Positions 1 to 8,821 are shown, counted from the first letter of the stretch. The stretch: 11,344 nucleotides of DNA from Rhypophila decipiens (GCA_033297075.1 MU858426.1:1-11344), one strand, 5' to 3'. Numbers and translations: made by a program. Notes: generated by a model from the sequence alone, not told the origin.

Positions 1-1600
1 CGTGATGTTGGGAGTTCAGGGCTGAGATTCCGTTAGCTCAAAGGATGGAGTGAATAATGACTGGAAGTTTCGTCTCACCGGTCGACCTGATTGATGTCTA
101 CTCCGCCTTGGCTGCGCGACTCCTGGGGGCGTGAAGATTTCATATGATGGGGTCGTTAGACTGTTGATCGCGTTGGCAACAACAGTGTTGGCAGTAACAG
201 TGTTGGCGGTAACAGTGTTGAGAGACGGCGTTTTGCTTGTCATCTTGTAGTATTAGCTCATCGCCCATTCCTAGATCCGAGCATCTCCTTTTCTGCCTTG
301 CCAGTCTTCGCAACTGCACATGAATATTTTTCTGTGGTCGATTTTGCTCCGCCCAGCCCCTGAAGTCAATCAGCGTACATCTTGTCTTCTCATTCGCCTC
401 GTTTGGCATCTCGGGAAACCGTCCCGATGATTACTGACGGACAGTCTTATGCGGTGAGCTTTCCATGATACAGTAAAAGAAGTCTCTCAACAATTTGCCT
501 CGACAGTCCCTAACAGTGATTGACCCAATGCACAGCCCATATCCGCAGAACCGTTGAAGTGACGGTGGAACGGAATGTATTTTAAGGTACTTGGCATCTA
601 CACACCACTGCACGGTTCGTCCCACCAGAAGATGTCGCCAAATCCTTCAACAAGCTTCGTTCGCAGGTTATGACGTGGATGGGTCATATCTTACCTCCTT
701 TTCTCCACAGTCAATAAACTCTTTTCGCCGTTTACTGGTGTGCGGAACGACAGCTAGTGTAGCCGAGGTGTCATTGGTCGATCCTATCCGCGTGATTGTG
801 GACCCAGATATTCAAGGCTAGCTGCGCCTTACAAGGAACTCCACAGCTCTTCCCGACGGGCATTTTGAGTGGAGCCTCTCCTGCTTGGCCCGACGCCACA
901 GGCTGCCCAGGGCCGTTAAGCTAACAGGAGCCGGGGTGTCATCGGGTATTCCTATGGCTTAGTAGCCCCATATGTAGGGCTTGGCTGAGTTCATAGATAC
1001 TCTCCGACAGGAATTTATGATCCTGCATGGGGTCCCTTGTGGGCTGACAGCTATAAGGGAACTTCATTGGCTCTTAGTGTCCAAACGGCGTGCAACATAA
1101 TCTTCGACGAGTCTGAATATTGTTTATGCTCGATCTGTTATGAAGATTCATGGAAGTGGAGTTTTTGCGGTCTACCAAGGCTCAATCTTTTGTAGTATAA
1201 TGAAGCGTGGTTGGAACTCGTTTGATAGACGGAGAAGAAGGGTTTGTTTTCTTCACGAAACTGAAGCCGAATGTTTTTGAGCAGCGCTGCCTTGATGGAG
1301 ATTTGTGCTGTGTGGACTCGAACGCCGGTTCGTCCTGAATACTGTTATAGAAAAATCTCAAGAGGTTCCGGTCAAGCGGCTGGGCTGCAAGGTACTAGTG
1401 GGGCCTCGATACATTCGGGCTGTCATTTAGGTATAACGTACCTGGTAGTATGACTGGAGAGACATGGACCCACATGAAAAACGCATCGTATGATTTGATT
1501 GTCATTTGGTGATGTTTTTTTTTCTTTACTCCACAGCAAGGCAGATTCATGAAATCCCGGTAAATCGACTTGACTTCCAACTTGAACCAGGTCCTTCCAG
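1..1600. other. Gene-free stretch, no supported coding region
   Basis: I read all six frames and recognise no family. The open frames are short (under 90 codons), lie on both strands and overlap one another. A start-less frame of about 70 codons at roughly 980-1196 (+) has fairly natural composition (Cys- and Trp-rich end), but it has no ATG, no convincing splice sites and no family resemblance. The last 100 bases lead into the CVNH promoter. A 15-bp tandem repeat near 173-220 is listed separately. Confidence 0.6.
173..220. repeat. 15-bp minisatellite, about 3.2 copies
   Basis: Units start at 173, 188 and 203 with consensus TTGGCRRYAACAGTG, and the array fades after TTG at 218-220. The copies differ only in the three central bases. 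On the minus strand one frame through the array reads as repeated Asn-Thr-Val-(Thr/Val)-Ala. The period is a multiple of three, but no gene could be supported here. Confidence 0.85.
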
Positions 1601-1606
1601 AATTTC

Positions 1607-1613
1607 TATATAA
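1607..1613 (+). promoter_or_regulatory. TATA box of the CVNH gene
   Basis: TATATAA lies 131 nt upstream of the ATG at 1744. A pyrimidine-rich stretch (about 1620-1670) follows, as in many filamentous-fungal promoters with a CT-rich region around the transcription start. A start about 30 nt downstream, near 1640, would give a 5' UTR of about 100 nt. The role is inferred from sequence and position only. Confidence 0.55.
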
Positions 1614-1634
1614 CCTCGCCATTCTCTCCCGATA

Positions 1635-1694
1635 ATGGCTTCCTTTCTCTTTTCATCATCACCCACCAGTCTTCAGTCAATCCTCAGACAGTGA
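1635..1694 (+). promoter_or_regulatory. Possible uORF upstream of the CVNH gene
   Basis: An ATG at 1635 opens a 19-codon frame that ends in TGA at 1692-1694, 49 nt before the CVNH ATG. It matters only if transcription starts upstream of 1635. The TATA box at 1607-1613 makes that borderline, since the expected start is near 1637-1645. The ATG context (ATAATGG) is moderate. Confidence 0.3.
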
Positions 1695-1743
1695 TATCTC
1701 ATCTCCTCGAGTCAATCTGACCATCCACCCCCAACCAGCCAAA

Positions 1744-2470
1744 ATGCACTTCGCCGCCGCCGCCACCGCCGCCATTGTCCTCATGGCCCGCTCTGCCCTC
1801 GCCTCCCCCGTGGCCTCTCCCAGTTCCAGCGTCCCTACGGTTGCCCCTACTAGCGTCATGCTCGGGGAGATCCTCTCTGAGGCCGAGTCGGCCGCGAAGG
1901 ACGCCGAGCTCGCTGCCGCTGGTGTTGCCGTTGACGAGAGTGTTCTCGCCTTCTCCGCCGGTGACGCCGAGGGATCCCTCGACAAGCGCAGCTACCTGGG
2001 CACCTGCGGCAGCTGCGGAATCGCCACCGTCAACGGCGAGTATGCGCTCGAGTGCAGATGCCGCAACAGCGCGGGAGCGGTCGATTGGACCAGAATCGTC
2101 CTCAACAGGTGCTTGGCCAACGCCAATGGGCAGCTCGATTGGCGCAGAAAGTATGTTTTACAAGTCTTCTACTTTCAGTCATCCAATTCTCTTTCATTGT
2201 GTGGATTGCATATGCTGACTAACGTTCTTCCCCGACAACAGCGGCGGTTTCCAGGGCTCCTGCAGCAGCTACGTCCTCGAGGGCAACAGGAACTTCCAGA
2301 GCAAGTGCCGCAATAACGCTGGTGCTACCAACTGGGCTTGGGCCAAGAATCTCGGTATGTCTTTCATTCCCACTCCTTAATTTTCGTCGATCGAGGCCAA
2401 CTAACCGGTTTGTGAAACTGAAGAGGAGAGAATCCACAACTGGAACGGTGTCCTCGGATGCGATGTCTAA
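1744..2470 (+). CDS. Secreted cyanovirin-N homology (CVNH) protein with Kex2-type propeptide
   Basis: Exons are 1744-2150, 2242-2354 and 2424-2470, which join in frame to 188 residues. Intron 1 (2151-2241) begins GTATGT, has a TGCTGAC branch point and ends ACAG. Intron 2 (2355-2423) begins GTATGT, has an AACTAAC branch point and ends GAAG. Residues 1-20 form an Ala-rich signal peptide, probably cut after Ala-Leu-Ala. A Ser/Pro/Ala-rich then acidic pro-region runs to Lys81-Arg82, a likely Kex2 site. The mature part (83-188, 106 residues) is close to the roughly 100 residues usual for CVNH. It consists of two tandem CVNH repeats: 83-135 opens SYLGTC and closes NANGQLDW, and 137-188 opens GGFQGSC and closes NWNGVLGC. 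Cys88/Cys104 and Cys143/Cys158 match the spacing of the two family disulfides. Cys91, 106, 123 and 186 are extra. The family binds mannose-rich glycans in known members; binding here is inferred. The ATG context (CAAAATGC) and the signal peptide fix the start. It looks fully intact. Confidence 0.92.
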
Positions 2471-2793
2471 GCTTTCTTACGGTGGTGGTTGTGATTGAGG
2501 ATGCTGTACTCAAGCTTCTTAGTCTCTCGTTAACAATTTTTCCACTTTTTCCGGTATTTGTACCACGTTACTATTACTCGAATAAATATTTTAACCAGCT
2601 CGAATAAATACCTTCTATTACTCGAATAAATGCCTTGACTAGCTCGATAAATGCCTTGACTGGCTGAAATAGAGGTCTGAGTCAGGTTAGTTACCGTGGA
2701 AATAGCAGGCAAGACAGTGGAAATAGCCGGGTCGAAAATGTTGATCCTCATTCCAATATGTCGGATATCCCAGATAACCGGCTCCCACACTCC
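2471..2793. other. Convergent intergenic region
   Basis: This is the space between the stop codons of the CVNH gene (+) and the DUF7730-like gene (-). Both 3' UTRs and the 22-bp repeat array must lie here. One minus-strand open frame crosses it, but its translation is just the repeat read as protein, so I do not call it. Confidence 0.6.
2571..2684. repeat. 22-bp tandem repeat, four clear copies, AT-rich
   Basis: The core CTCGAATAAAT starts at 2577, 2599 and 2621, and a variant lacking one A starts at 2643, so the period is exactly 22 bp. The bases after the core are related too (CCTT followed by CT or GACT), and a fifth degraded copy can be traced from about 2664. Sequence on both sides is also AT-rich. 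The array lies between the 3' ends of the convergent CVNH and DUF7730-like genes. Confidence 0.85.
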
Positions 2794-3552
2794 CTACCGG
2801 TCCTCATATTGATCGCTTTCCCACCACCACCTGTGTTTCACCCGTCAGCATATCGTCCTCCAACATCAATGAAGGGGGCTGTGAAAGCGTAAAAACGGGA
2901 AGTAAATATCGGACATAGTCAACTGCTACCAAGATATCCACACCCCATTTTCCCACTTACGTAGAGGAAAAGCAACTCACCAACCAGTATGCCGAATAGT
3001 CAACGTAACTCTTCTCGGCCCAACACCATGCCTAACAAGATCCCGCATAAACCCGCCCACACGTCCCCCCTCGACAGCCCATATCTGCGCAAACAACCGC
3101 AGACTCTGAATTTCCACCACGTCAATCCCCTGCGCAGCCTTGATGACCCCCGCAGCCTTGAGCATACTGTACTTGGCCACCCAGGAATGATGGTCCGGCG
3201 GGGCGCGATCATCTGACGTCAACCAATGCGTCTGCTCCCTCAAAGTGAACGGGAGATGCCATGCCTCGGCGTAAATTGCTCTGCACGTCCTCAGCAATCG
3301 CACGTCTGACTTGCGCGAGGCAAAGTATGACGGTCGGGTGTAAAGGGTGTTTGCTACATATTGGCTCTCTGTGTCTGGAAAATCAGACAATGCGAGGGTG
3401 ATTATCTCGGAGCGTATCTCGGCGGGGAATACTGTGAATAGCGGCGATTCGAGCTGTTGGTTGGGGGCGGTTTGGAGGAGCTGCACGTGGAGCGGGGATG
3501 ATGATGATGACGATGTCGCCGCTGGTGTGGCGTGGGACGTGGCCGGAAACAT
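2794..3552 (-). CDS. DUF7730/F-box-like protein, C-terminus apparently truncated
   Basis: Exon 1 is 3552-2981 and exon 2 is 2830-2794, joined across a 150-nt intron (2980-2831) with donor GTGAGT, branch point CTGAC and acceptor ACAG. The product is 202 residues. After a Ser/Thr/Ala-rich leader comes the F-box-like motif FPAEIRSEIITLAL (about 42-55). Next is the family block YTRPSYFASRKSDVRLLRTCRAIY (about 71-94, partly quoted from sequence), then WHLPF and RAPP segments. Near 170-195 is the conserved Leu-Thr-Ile-Arg-His motif. The splice completes this motif as RHTGWWWWE, like the RHTDWWWWE of relatives, which strongly supports the intron. Relatives usually continue for 40-100 residues after this motif; here a TAG follows eight residues later. 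The function of the family is unknown; an adaptor role would be a guess. A GAT-repeat tract at 3497-3515 encodes a run of Ser. A further weak donor (GTAGGG at 2799) could extend the gene, but I found no matching downstream exon. Confidence 0.75.
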
Positions 3553-3657
3553 GGTGTGTGAAAATCCGATTGTCAGTATTCTGAATGATCGCTGAAAGGA
3601 CCCTGATCGTTTTCAAGAATAGAGTGATCAGCAGGTGAAAAGTAGAGTGTTGATGGA

Positions 3658-3665
3658 TTATATTT
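3658..3665 (-). promoter_or_regulatory. Weak TATA-like element for the DUF7730-like gene
   Basis: On the minus strand the sequence reads AAATATAA about 105 nt upstream of the ATG at 3552. Position and composition are suitable, but AT-rich heptamers are common and nothing else supports it. Confidence 0.25.
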
Positions 3666-4499
3666 CTCGAGTTGAGGTCTCTCAAAAGGAAGTCAGGCAA
3701 CAATGGTGGAGAGACGGGAGTTGAAGGATCACCCAGAGCGGGGTCGATTGCCTGCTTGGTTGCTTGACAAACAAGCGGAAACTATGTTTAAGGTCCACGA
3801 TGCAGAGAGGATTGGGATATGGTCCGAGAAAGATTGCTCATGTGGCAATTGAATGTGGTGATGGTGTCATTAACCAGGTGCTGGAGAAAGAAGTGGCTGA
3901 ATGGTAGAGTCATCAATGGAGCGCACGGCATGACATGGAGGCCTGTTGTCCTTGAAACTTTGGTCTGGAATGTGTATTCCGCCCTCTATATTACATGTAA
4001 TACAATACGAACAACGCTGTCTAGGTAGACATTTTAGTGTATGCCAGCTGAAATTTCCATGGGAATTGCCGAGGTCGATAGCTGATTGGCTCACCGTGTT
4101 AGACTGTAGTGTATCAGACGGCTCGGCGTAATGCAATGCGGGCCTCCCGGTAAAAAGGGGAGGAAGCCTTAACATTCACTGTGTATGTGACTCGTCCACG
4201 TCCCTGTTCCACCCATATGAGAAAAAAGAAACTTAAATGATTCATGATGGCAATCAATCATCGTATACTGGTCAGCCATTTCCAAAACAGAGTTTTGTCC
4301 AGAGTCACGGTGCAATTGAATCATTTTACCCCTGACCGTTCGCTCAGCCCATGATATATGTCTGCCCAAATAATACTTAGAAAATGTTGGTGATTCGTCG
4401 GAGGCTTAGCCCCAACTATGCTCAAAGATAGGATATTCCTCCGCCTCTGTCCCATGATAATCCCGCACACCAATGTAGTCAATGGCATCTGGCCAGTCA
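3666..4499. other. Gene-free stretch between two minus-strand genes
   Basis: It must hold the promoter of the DUF7730-like gene on one side and the 3' UTR of the ankyrin gene on the other. Short open frames occur on both strands (for example 3870-4175 minus and 3819-4028 plus), but none resembles a known family or shows paired splice sites. A small GCTTG/CAAGC hairpin lies near 3761-3776. Confidence 0.55.
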
Positions 4500-6581
4500 T
4501 CATAGCGGGACTGCGTTTCCCAAGTGAGAGATTTTCATCTCATCCCCGAACACCTCGATATTCTCCTCCACCGACTCGATCGCAGCATCCCACATGCCTT
4601 GCGTGATCTGAATGCCGACCACCCTAAAAGTCTCGGCCTCTTTATGCATTTCTGGGATTCTTTTCTTCCGTTGAATCAGTGGCTGGAGATCCTGAATCGC
4701 AAGTTCCGTGTTCCTCTCTTGAAGATGCTGCAAAACTGACGTCAATGTGTCGATATCGAGCTGAAGGCTTTCGTCTCTAACCTTCCGAAACAGGCGGACA
4801 AATGCCACTGCATCCTGTCTCGACGGTATTCTTCTACTCTTGCTGTAGGGCATGGTGTCTGTCATCCTCCACCGAAATGTCTCCCAAGGCGTATCGCGAT
4901 TCCAACGAAGTCCCAGATGGAAGCCATAGAGGGTCTCCAAGTTCCAGCTGTGCAAAAATTCAATCCTCTGAAAGGTCCACGAGTTGGCTGCTTGGTGGAG
5001 TATGTTGTCCTTGTTGTTCTTGACGTTGTCAATCCTTGCTCCAGCAGTGAGCAACGCTGCCATTCCCAATATGCTGTTCGTCCGTGCTGCACGTCCTACA
5101 GCAGTATGTTCTGTGTCATTCCTTGCTTCGAGGTCCGCTCCAGCATCGAGTATCACCTTTAGGGTATCTGCAAATGTTTCTTCGTTGCGGTGGTTCTGAT
5201 ATCTTGCCAGTGTCATGAGAGGTGTATTCCCTTCAGCATCTTTTGCATGAACGAGAGATGGTTTCTTCCCAAGGAGTGCCTTTACAATCTCAACTTGGTC
5301 AGGGTGATAAATTAAGCATGCCGTGTGGGTAGGTGTGAAGCCTTTCACATTAACAAGATCAACAGCGGCACCAAGCTTTAGGAGAAGACGCAGACAGACA
5401 AGATGGCCATTCTCTGCGGCTATATGTAGCGCCGAGTTTTGATCTATACTGAGCCGGTTGATATCAGCACCATTCTGAATGAGGATCCGGATAAGGTGGG
5501 TGTAGCCCGTCCGGGTTGCTTGATGAATCGGCGCTTCACCATGTTCATCAAGATGATTGATGGAGGTCGGATTCCGGGAGATTGCATCGAGAAGGCCAAC
5601 GATATCTTGCTTCAGGATGGCATCGTTTATCTCGCTCCTCCTAAATTCTGTCTGCTCCTGGGCTAAGGCTATAATTATTTCCAAAGTCTTCCTCCCGTGC
5701 GGAAATGCGAATTGGAGCGCCAGGTGACGACGGGGCAAGGCAGTAGCGTCTCTATACAACACATTAGTGCTTCTGTTGGCAGCTAGAACCTAGATGATGA
5801 ACTCTGGGTCGTTTATCATTTATGTCAACTTTGGGGGTAGGCAGCAGAAGGGTCACTCACTCAGGTACGCCGTTCCTTGTCAAATATGGCTCCCATAAAC
5901 TGAGGAAAAAGTCCAGCATTTGGTACTGGCCAGTGTCTATTCCGTACTAGGAGATACCTGCAAGTTAATTGAATCGTCCTCTTCGCGGTAGATTTGTGCC
6001 CCAGTCCCCGAACTTACCTTAAAGATCGAATACCCGTAATTTGATCTGTCTGTAGGGCAAAATAACAAACCGTCCCGAATATCCTCCTTGATACCCTGAA
6101 CATTCCCAGTCCGGATAAAGTGCCAAAAGTGGGCATTAGAGGTCGGAATTATCCTCGGCAATTGAATCGACGCACCCGGTCCCACCAGGCTCTGGAGATC
6201 AATATTGACAGCCAGATATCGGTTCAGTGACCAGGACGGGAGGTAGTAGTTGAAACTGACAGAGGAAGTCCTTGACCGTCTGCAGCTATTATTATCGCAT
6301 CGCATAGAACGGAAGAAGGGGATGCTGTTGTAAGAAAGCGACATCGTTCCCAGAACCGACTTGAGCCACATTGGCGTGCTCGACTGAGTCCGGGCATAGT
6401 GGCATTGGCAGTTGCAACCACTCAAGCACCTACCGGAGAGATATGTTTGAATCTCCAGTATCTCGTCGTCGGCCTTGGGATCGAGGATTTGTCTTGCCAT
6501 AAGAACCGTTGGCTCCTCTTCTGCGATATCGCAAGGAGAGTCCACTCCGAACAATGAATCGCTGTGTTGACTACAATACAT
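4500..6581 (-). CDS. Cys-rich ankyrin-repeat protein (intact 3' exons)
   Basis: Exons are 6581-6018, 5946-5861 and 5772-4500, which join in phase to 640 residues from the ATG at 6579-6581. Intron 6017-5947 begins GTAAGT and ends CCTAG; intron 5860-5773 begins GTGAGT and ends AACAG. The first exon has a Cys cluster, C-x3-C-x-C-x-C-H (near residues 52-61), and a later C-x4-C. These could bind metal, but that is inference. Next comes a region typical of fungal ankyrin proteins (LPSWSLNR, GPGASIQLPR). The short middle exon gives YGIDTGQYQMLDFFL, which restores the expected continuity. The last exon holds about five or six ankyrin repeats with clear hallmarks: EAPIHQATRTGYTHLIRILI, then NSALHIAAENGHLVCLRLLL, then GNTPLMTLAR. 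A helical tail without repeats follows. Ankyrin repeats mediate protein binding; the partner is unknown. The ATG at 6581 overlaps a plausible acceptor (TGTAG at 6575-6571), so the true gene probably starts further upstream (see the 5' exons entry). Confidence 0.8.
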
Positions 6582-6626
6582 CAGGATCAGCCCGAGAACC
6601 GCGTGGAACGTGGTGAGTATCTATAC

Positions 6627-7262
6627 TTTGTCGCAACCTGGCCATCTTGCACGGGAATTTGAACTGAATCTTGGGAGGGACTCGCAGCCCCCCTAATTTC
6701 GAGCAACAGTTTGGCGTGGCCTCTGTATTGTTTATTAATCGCCACTCAGGACACCGATGTCAAAGGGGGGAGGGGGGTTTGTGGCGCTTACACCTGGTAT
6801 CGCAGTGACAGAGATGCCATCGCCTGTTGTAAGCCCAGCCGAATATCTCTCGACCTCTCGGTCAGTTTCGAAATCTTGCCCCTGCTTGAGAGCCATTTTA
6901 AACGCTTCACCTTCGACCTTTCAAGCTTGCTCGGTCCCGACTGACATGATGAAATCAGTTGCCCCAAGTCAGACACAAGAGCGACCAGTTCGGCTTCGGC
7001 CCTCCGTAAAACTTGAAGCGCCGGATCAACCACTACCAACCCATCGAGATCCTGCCCTTCGGCCGCTTCTAGTTGGTCAGAGAGAGCATATCCAGTAATG
7101 AGGATATATCCGTGTGGGTCGCTCGCAGTGTCTCAAACTGAGCAGGACGTGTCAGTAACGATAACGACGTTGAGTGAGTTTTACCGCTGAAGATACCTCG
7201 TTGGATAGGGCAATGAGTTCCATCTTCGCCGTTGGTAGTGCCTTGAGGATGTCGGCGTATCT
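6627..7262 (-). pseudogene. 5' exons of the ankyrin gene, frame-broken and start-less
   Basis: Three segments read like the helical N-terminal region that precedes the Cys-rich part in related fungal proteins. The first, 7262-7197, reads RYADILKALPTAKMELIAL and ends at donor GTATCT. The second, 7137-6794, begins after branch point CTGAC and acceptor CTCAG and contains PALQVLRRAEAELVALVSDL and KVKRLKWLSSRGKISKL. The third is 6742-6627, reading HAKLLLEIRG. Donor GTATAG at 6626 and acceptor TGTAG at 6571 then join it in phase to the Cys-rich exon. Inside the second segment the frame used from 7137 meets TAG at 7071-7069, while the good frame downstream is shifted. An (AG)4 run (plus strand 7079-7086) sits where the shift is needed. 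Alternatively a 145-nt intron from 7196 to 7052, with branch point CTGAC and acceptor GGCAG, would skip the problem in phase. No ATG lies in frame before 7262: TAG occurs at 7305-7307 and HET-type coding sequence begins on the other strand. I read this as a 5'-truncated gene. The acceptor at 6743 (CTGAG) is weak. Confidence 0.5.
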
Positions 7263-8180
7263 GCCATTTTCCGTAACACTTATAGAACAACATATCTTGC
7301 TGGGCTATGGAACGAAGACTCGTTCGCGGGCCTTTGTTGGTACGTTTCTGCCAATGACACCCGGTCAGTCGCAATATCAGTACAAGGAGGTGGTGGGGGG
7401 GTGTCTGACCCTCCCGCCAACACCTTGAGCGTAGCCTTTCGTCATACAGCCCCGTCTTGGACGTGGGCTTCGGTGGGCAAGGTGAGGGTGCGCTTCGCGT
7501 GTCTGTCAACGAGAGGACCATACTCAAAGTTTATGAGGAAGCCTAGAGAGAATAGTAGACACATCCTCGAAGCGTTCTGCTCCTGGGATGATCCGATCAA
7601 TTACAAGAGGCCACTTCTTGCATCCAGTTCCGGCGCTGAGAGAGTTTCAGGACAATTGTGGACGTTGAGAATGAAGACAAGGGTTAAAAAGGCAATTTTG
7701 AGGAGAAGCGAGATTTACACAGAATGGAGGAGGAAGGTTTTCGCAGCAGGGGATGCTCAACATGCAAACTTCGGGAGATTGAAGCCCCCTCCGAGGATAT
7801 ATCCACGCTTTCCTGCACAGTTACTTGACTTCGAGGACAGGACAGTATTCTTTGGAGAAGCAGCATGTGATTCCGATTTCGAATACACACTGACCTCAAA
7901 TCATGCAAACCACAATCAGTTGGTCAAATGGCATGCCACGAGTACTTTAGGGGAGACGAGATGGACTGATCTTGAACATCAGGATTTGGAGGTGATGTGC
8001 CTCCTCTTGGATGCGTACCAATTTTGGCCGGGCTGGTATGATATGTGTCTGATTGCCTTGCCGAGGGCAAAAGGTTCGAATTCCTTTACCCGCATTGGGC
8101 TCGGGTTCTTGCCACGAGGAGAAAACCATCAAGATGGGGTTGGGTCAGGGTGGGATGAAATGGATTGTGAGATATTCTGA
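7239..8180 (+). pseudogene. C-terminal fragment of a HET-domain (heterokaryon incompatibility) protein
   Basis: The frame is open from just after TAG at 7236-7238 to TGA at 8178-8180, 313 codons without interruption. Residues encoded at 7293-7310 read YLAGLW, followed by NEDSF, AGL and CWYV. At 7449-7472 the frame reads APSWTWAS. In HET proteins this pair (YLAGLW-x-x-DL-x-x-LLW, then RAPSWSWASVD) marks the end of the HET core and the start of the variable C-terminal half. The tail also fits: MCLLLD about 7996-8013 and FTRIGLGFLP about 8086-8115. The HET core itself, which should precede YLAGLW, is absent from the window. The DNA upstream encodes the ankyrin gene on the other strand. The first in-frame ATG is at 7533, after both motifs, so no sensible start exists; a GTG at 7401 is not a credible fungal start. 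The open frame suggests recent truncation or continued selection. Intact HET proteins trigger incompatibility-type cell death on non-self contact; this remnant probably cannot. Confidence 0.7.
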
Positions 8181-8803
8181 GTGCTCGGAAAGTCAAATCA
8201 GCGGTGGAAGTCAAGCTTATATGCATCAAGGCCTCATAGAAACGGTGCAATATCTTAATTCCATTGATAGCCTTTCAGTATATATACCTTGAAGTAATAG
8301 GTGCCCTGCTCACAGCATGCATAGTCAATAAGTTTGCAGACTAACAGCCAGCTGGTCTGTCATTCTTCTCTCCTGAAGCAGCTCAACTGAGCTTGGGCAA
8401 AGACTAGGCCATTCCAGGAGGCAGCATGTGTTGCCAGGTTGATCTCCCAGCTGAACCGCGAGCCGATGCCTCTTACCTTCTGTTCCTATGACGAATTACT
8501 TACCGGAAGCTAGCTACGCCGGGGAAACTACCAAGCTGGCAAGAAAATCACCATCATTGCTAATGGAGCGGGGGAATGGGATTGGGGGAAATCTACGGCG
8601 TTCATTCGAAGCCAATGGAAGGTTGAGACGGCCCGGAACGAAAGAAAAAGGACGGAAGGCATTGTTGGTGGGGCAGATGGCGCAGCAAGTGCTGCTACAC
8701 CCCTCAGTAGAGCTCTCATCTGTTATCTTGTCGTCGTCATAGTCATAGTTGCCGGTGAGGGGGAAAATGGAAGGAGGGCCGGTGTCAGGTGTTGGGTCTG
8801 AAA

Positions 8804-8821
8804 TTCAAGTTTAAACTTGAA
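8804..8821. repeat. 18-bp perfect palindrome
   Basis: TTCAAGTTTAAACTTGAA is identical to its reverse complement over all 18 bases and has no spacer. It lies 11 bp before a 10-bp TA run (8832-8841). It could be a site for a dimeric DNA-binding protein or a chance event; sequence alone cannot tell. Confidence 0.8.

Noticed and set aside
16..409. Overlapping minus-strand frames of 75 and 89 codons across the 15-bp minisatellite
   Set aside because: Much of both translations is the repeat read as protein, no family is recognisable, and no splice signals or neighbours support a gene.
980..1196. Start-less plus-strand frame of about 70 codons with natural-looking composition
   Set aside because: There is no ATG, no convincing acceptor or donor at its edges and no family resemblance; I could not tell it from chance.
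2530..2790. Minus-strand open frame of 86 codons beyond the DUF7730-like gene
   Set aside because: Its repeated Ser-Gln-Gly-Ile-Tyr-like blocks are the 22-bp DNA repeat in translation. It does not match the expected DUF7730 C-terminus.
3497..3515. GAT microsatellite
   Set aside because: It lies within the coding sequence of the DUF7730-like gene and is explained as a codon run for serine on the minus strand.
4802..5199. Plus-strand frames over the ankyrin gene
   Set aside because: They are shadows of the minus-strand ankyrin exon, which has clear repeat motifs.
7174..7428. Plus-strand frame that could be read as a shifted upstream part of the HET protein
   Set aside because: The same DNA on the minus strand gives a better match to the ankyrin gene's N-terminal exon with a proper donor. 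The plus-strand translation lacks clear HET motifs.
8066..8086. GGTTCGAATTC, resembling a tRNA T-arm/B-box
   Set aside because: It lies inside the HET-type reading frame, and no acceptor stem, anticodon arm or A-box can be folded around it.
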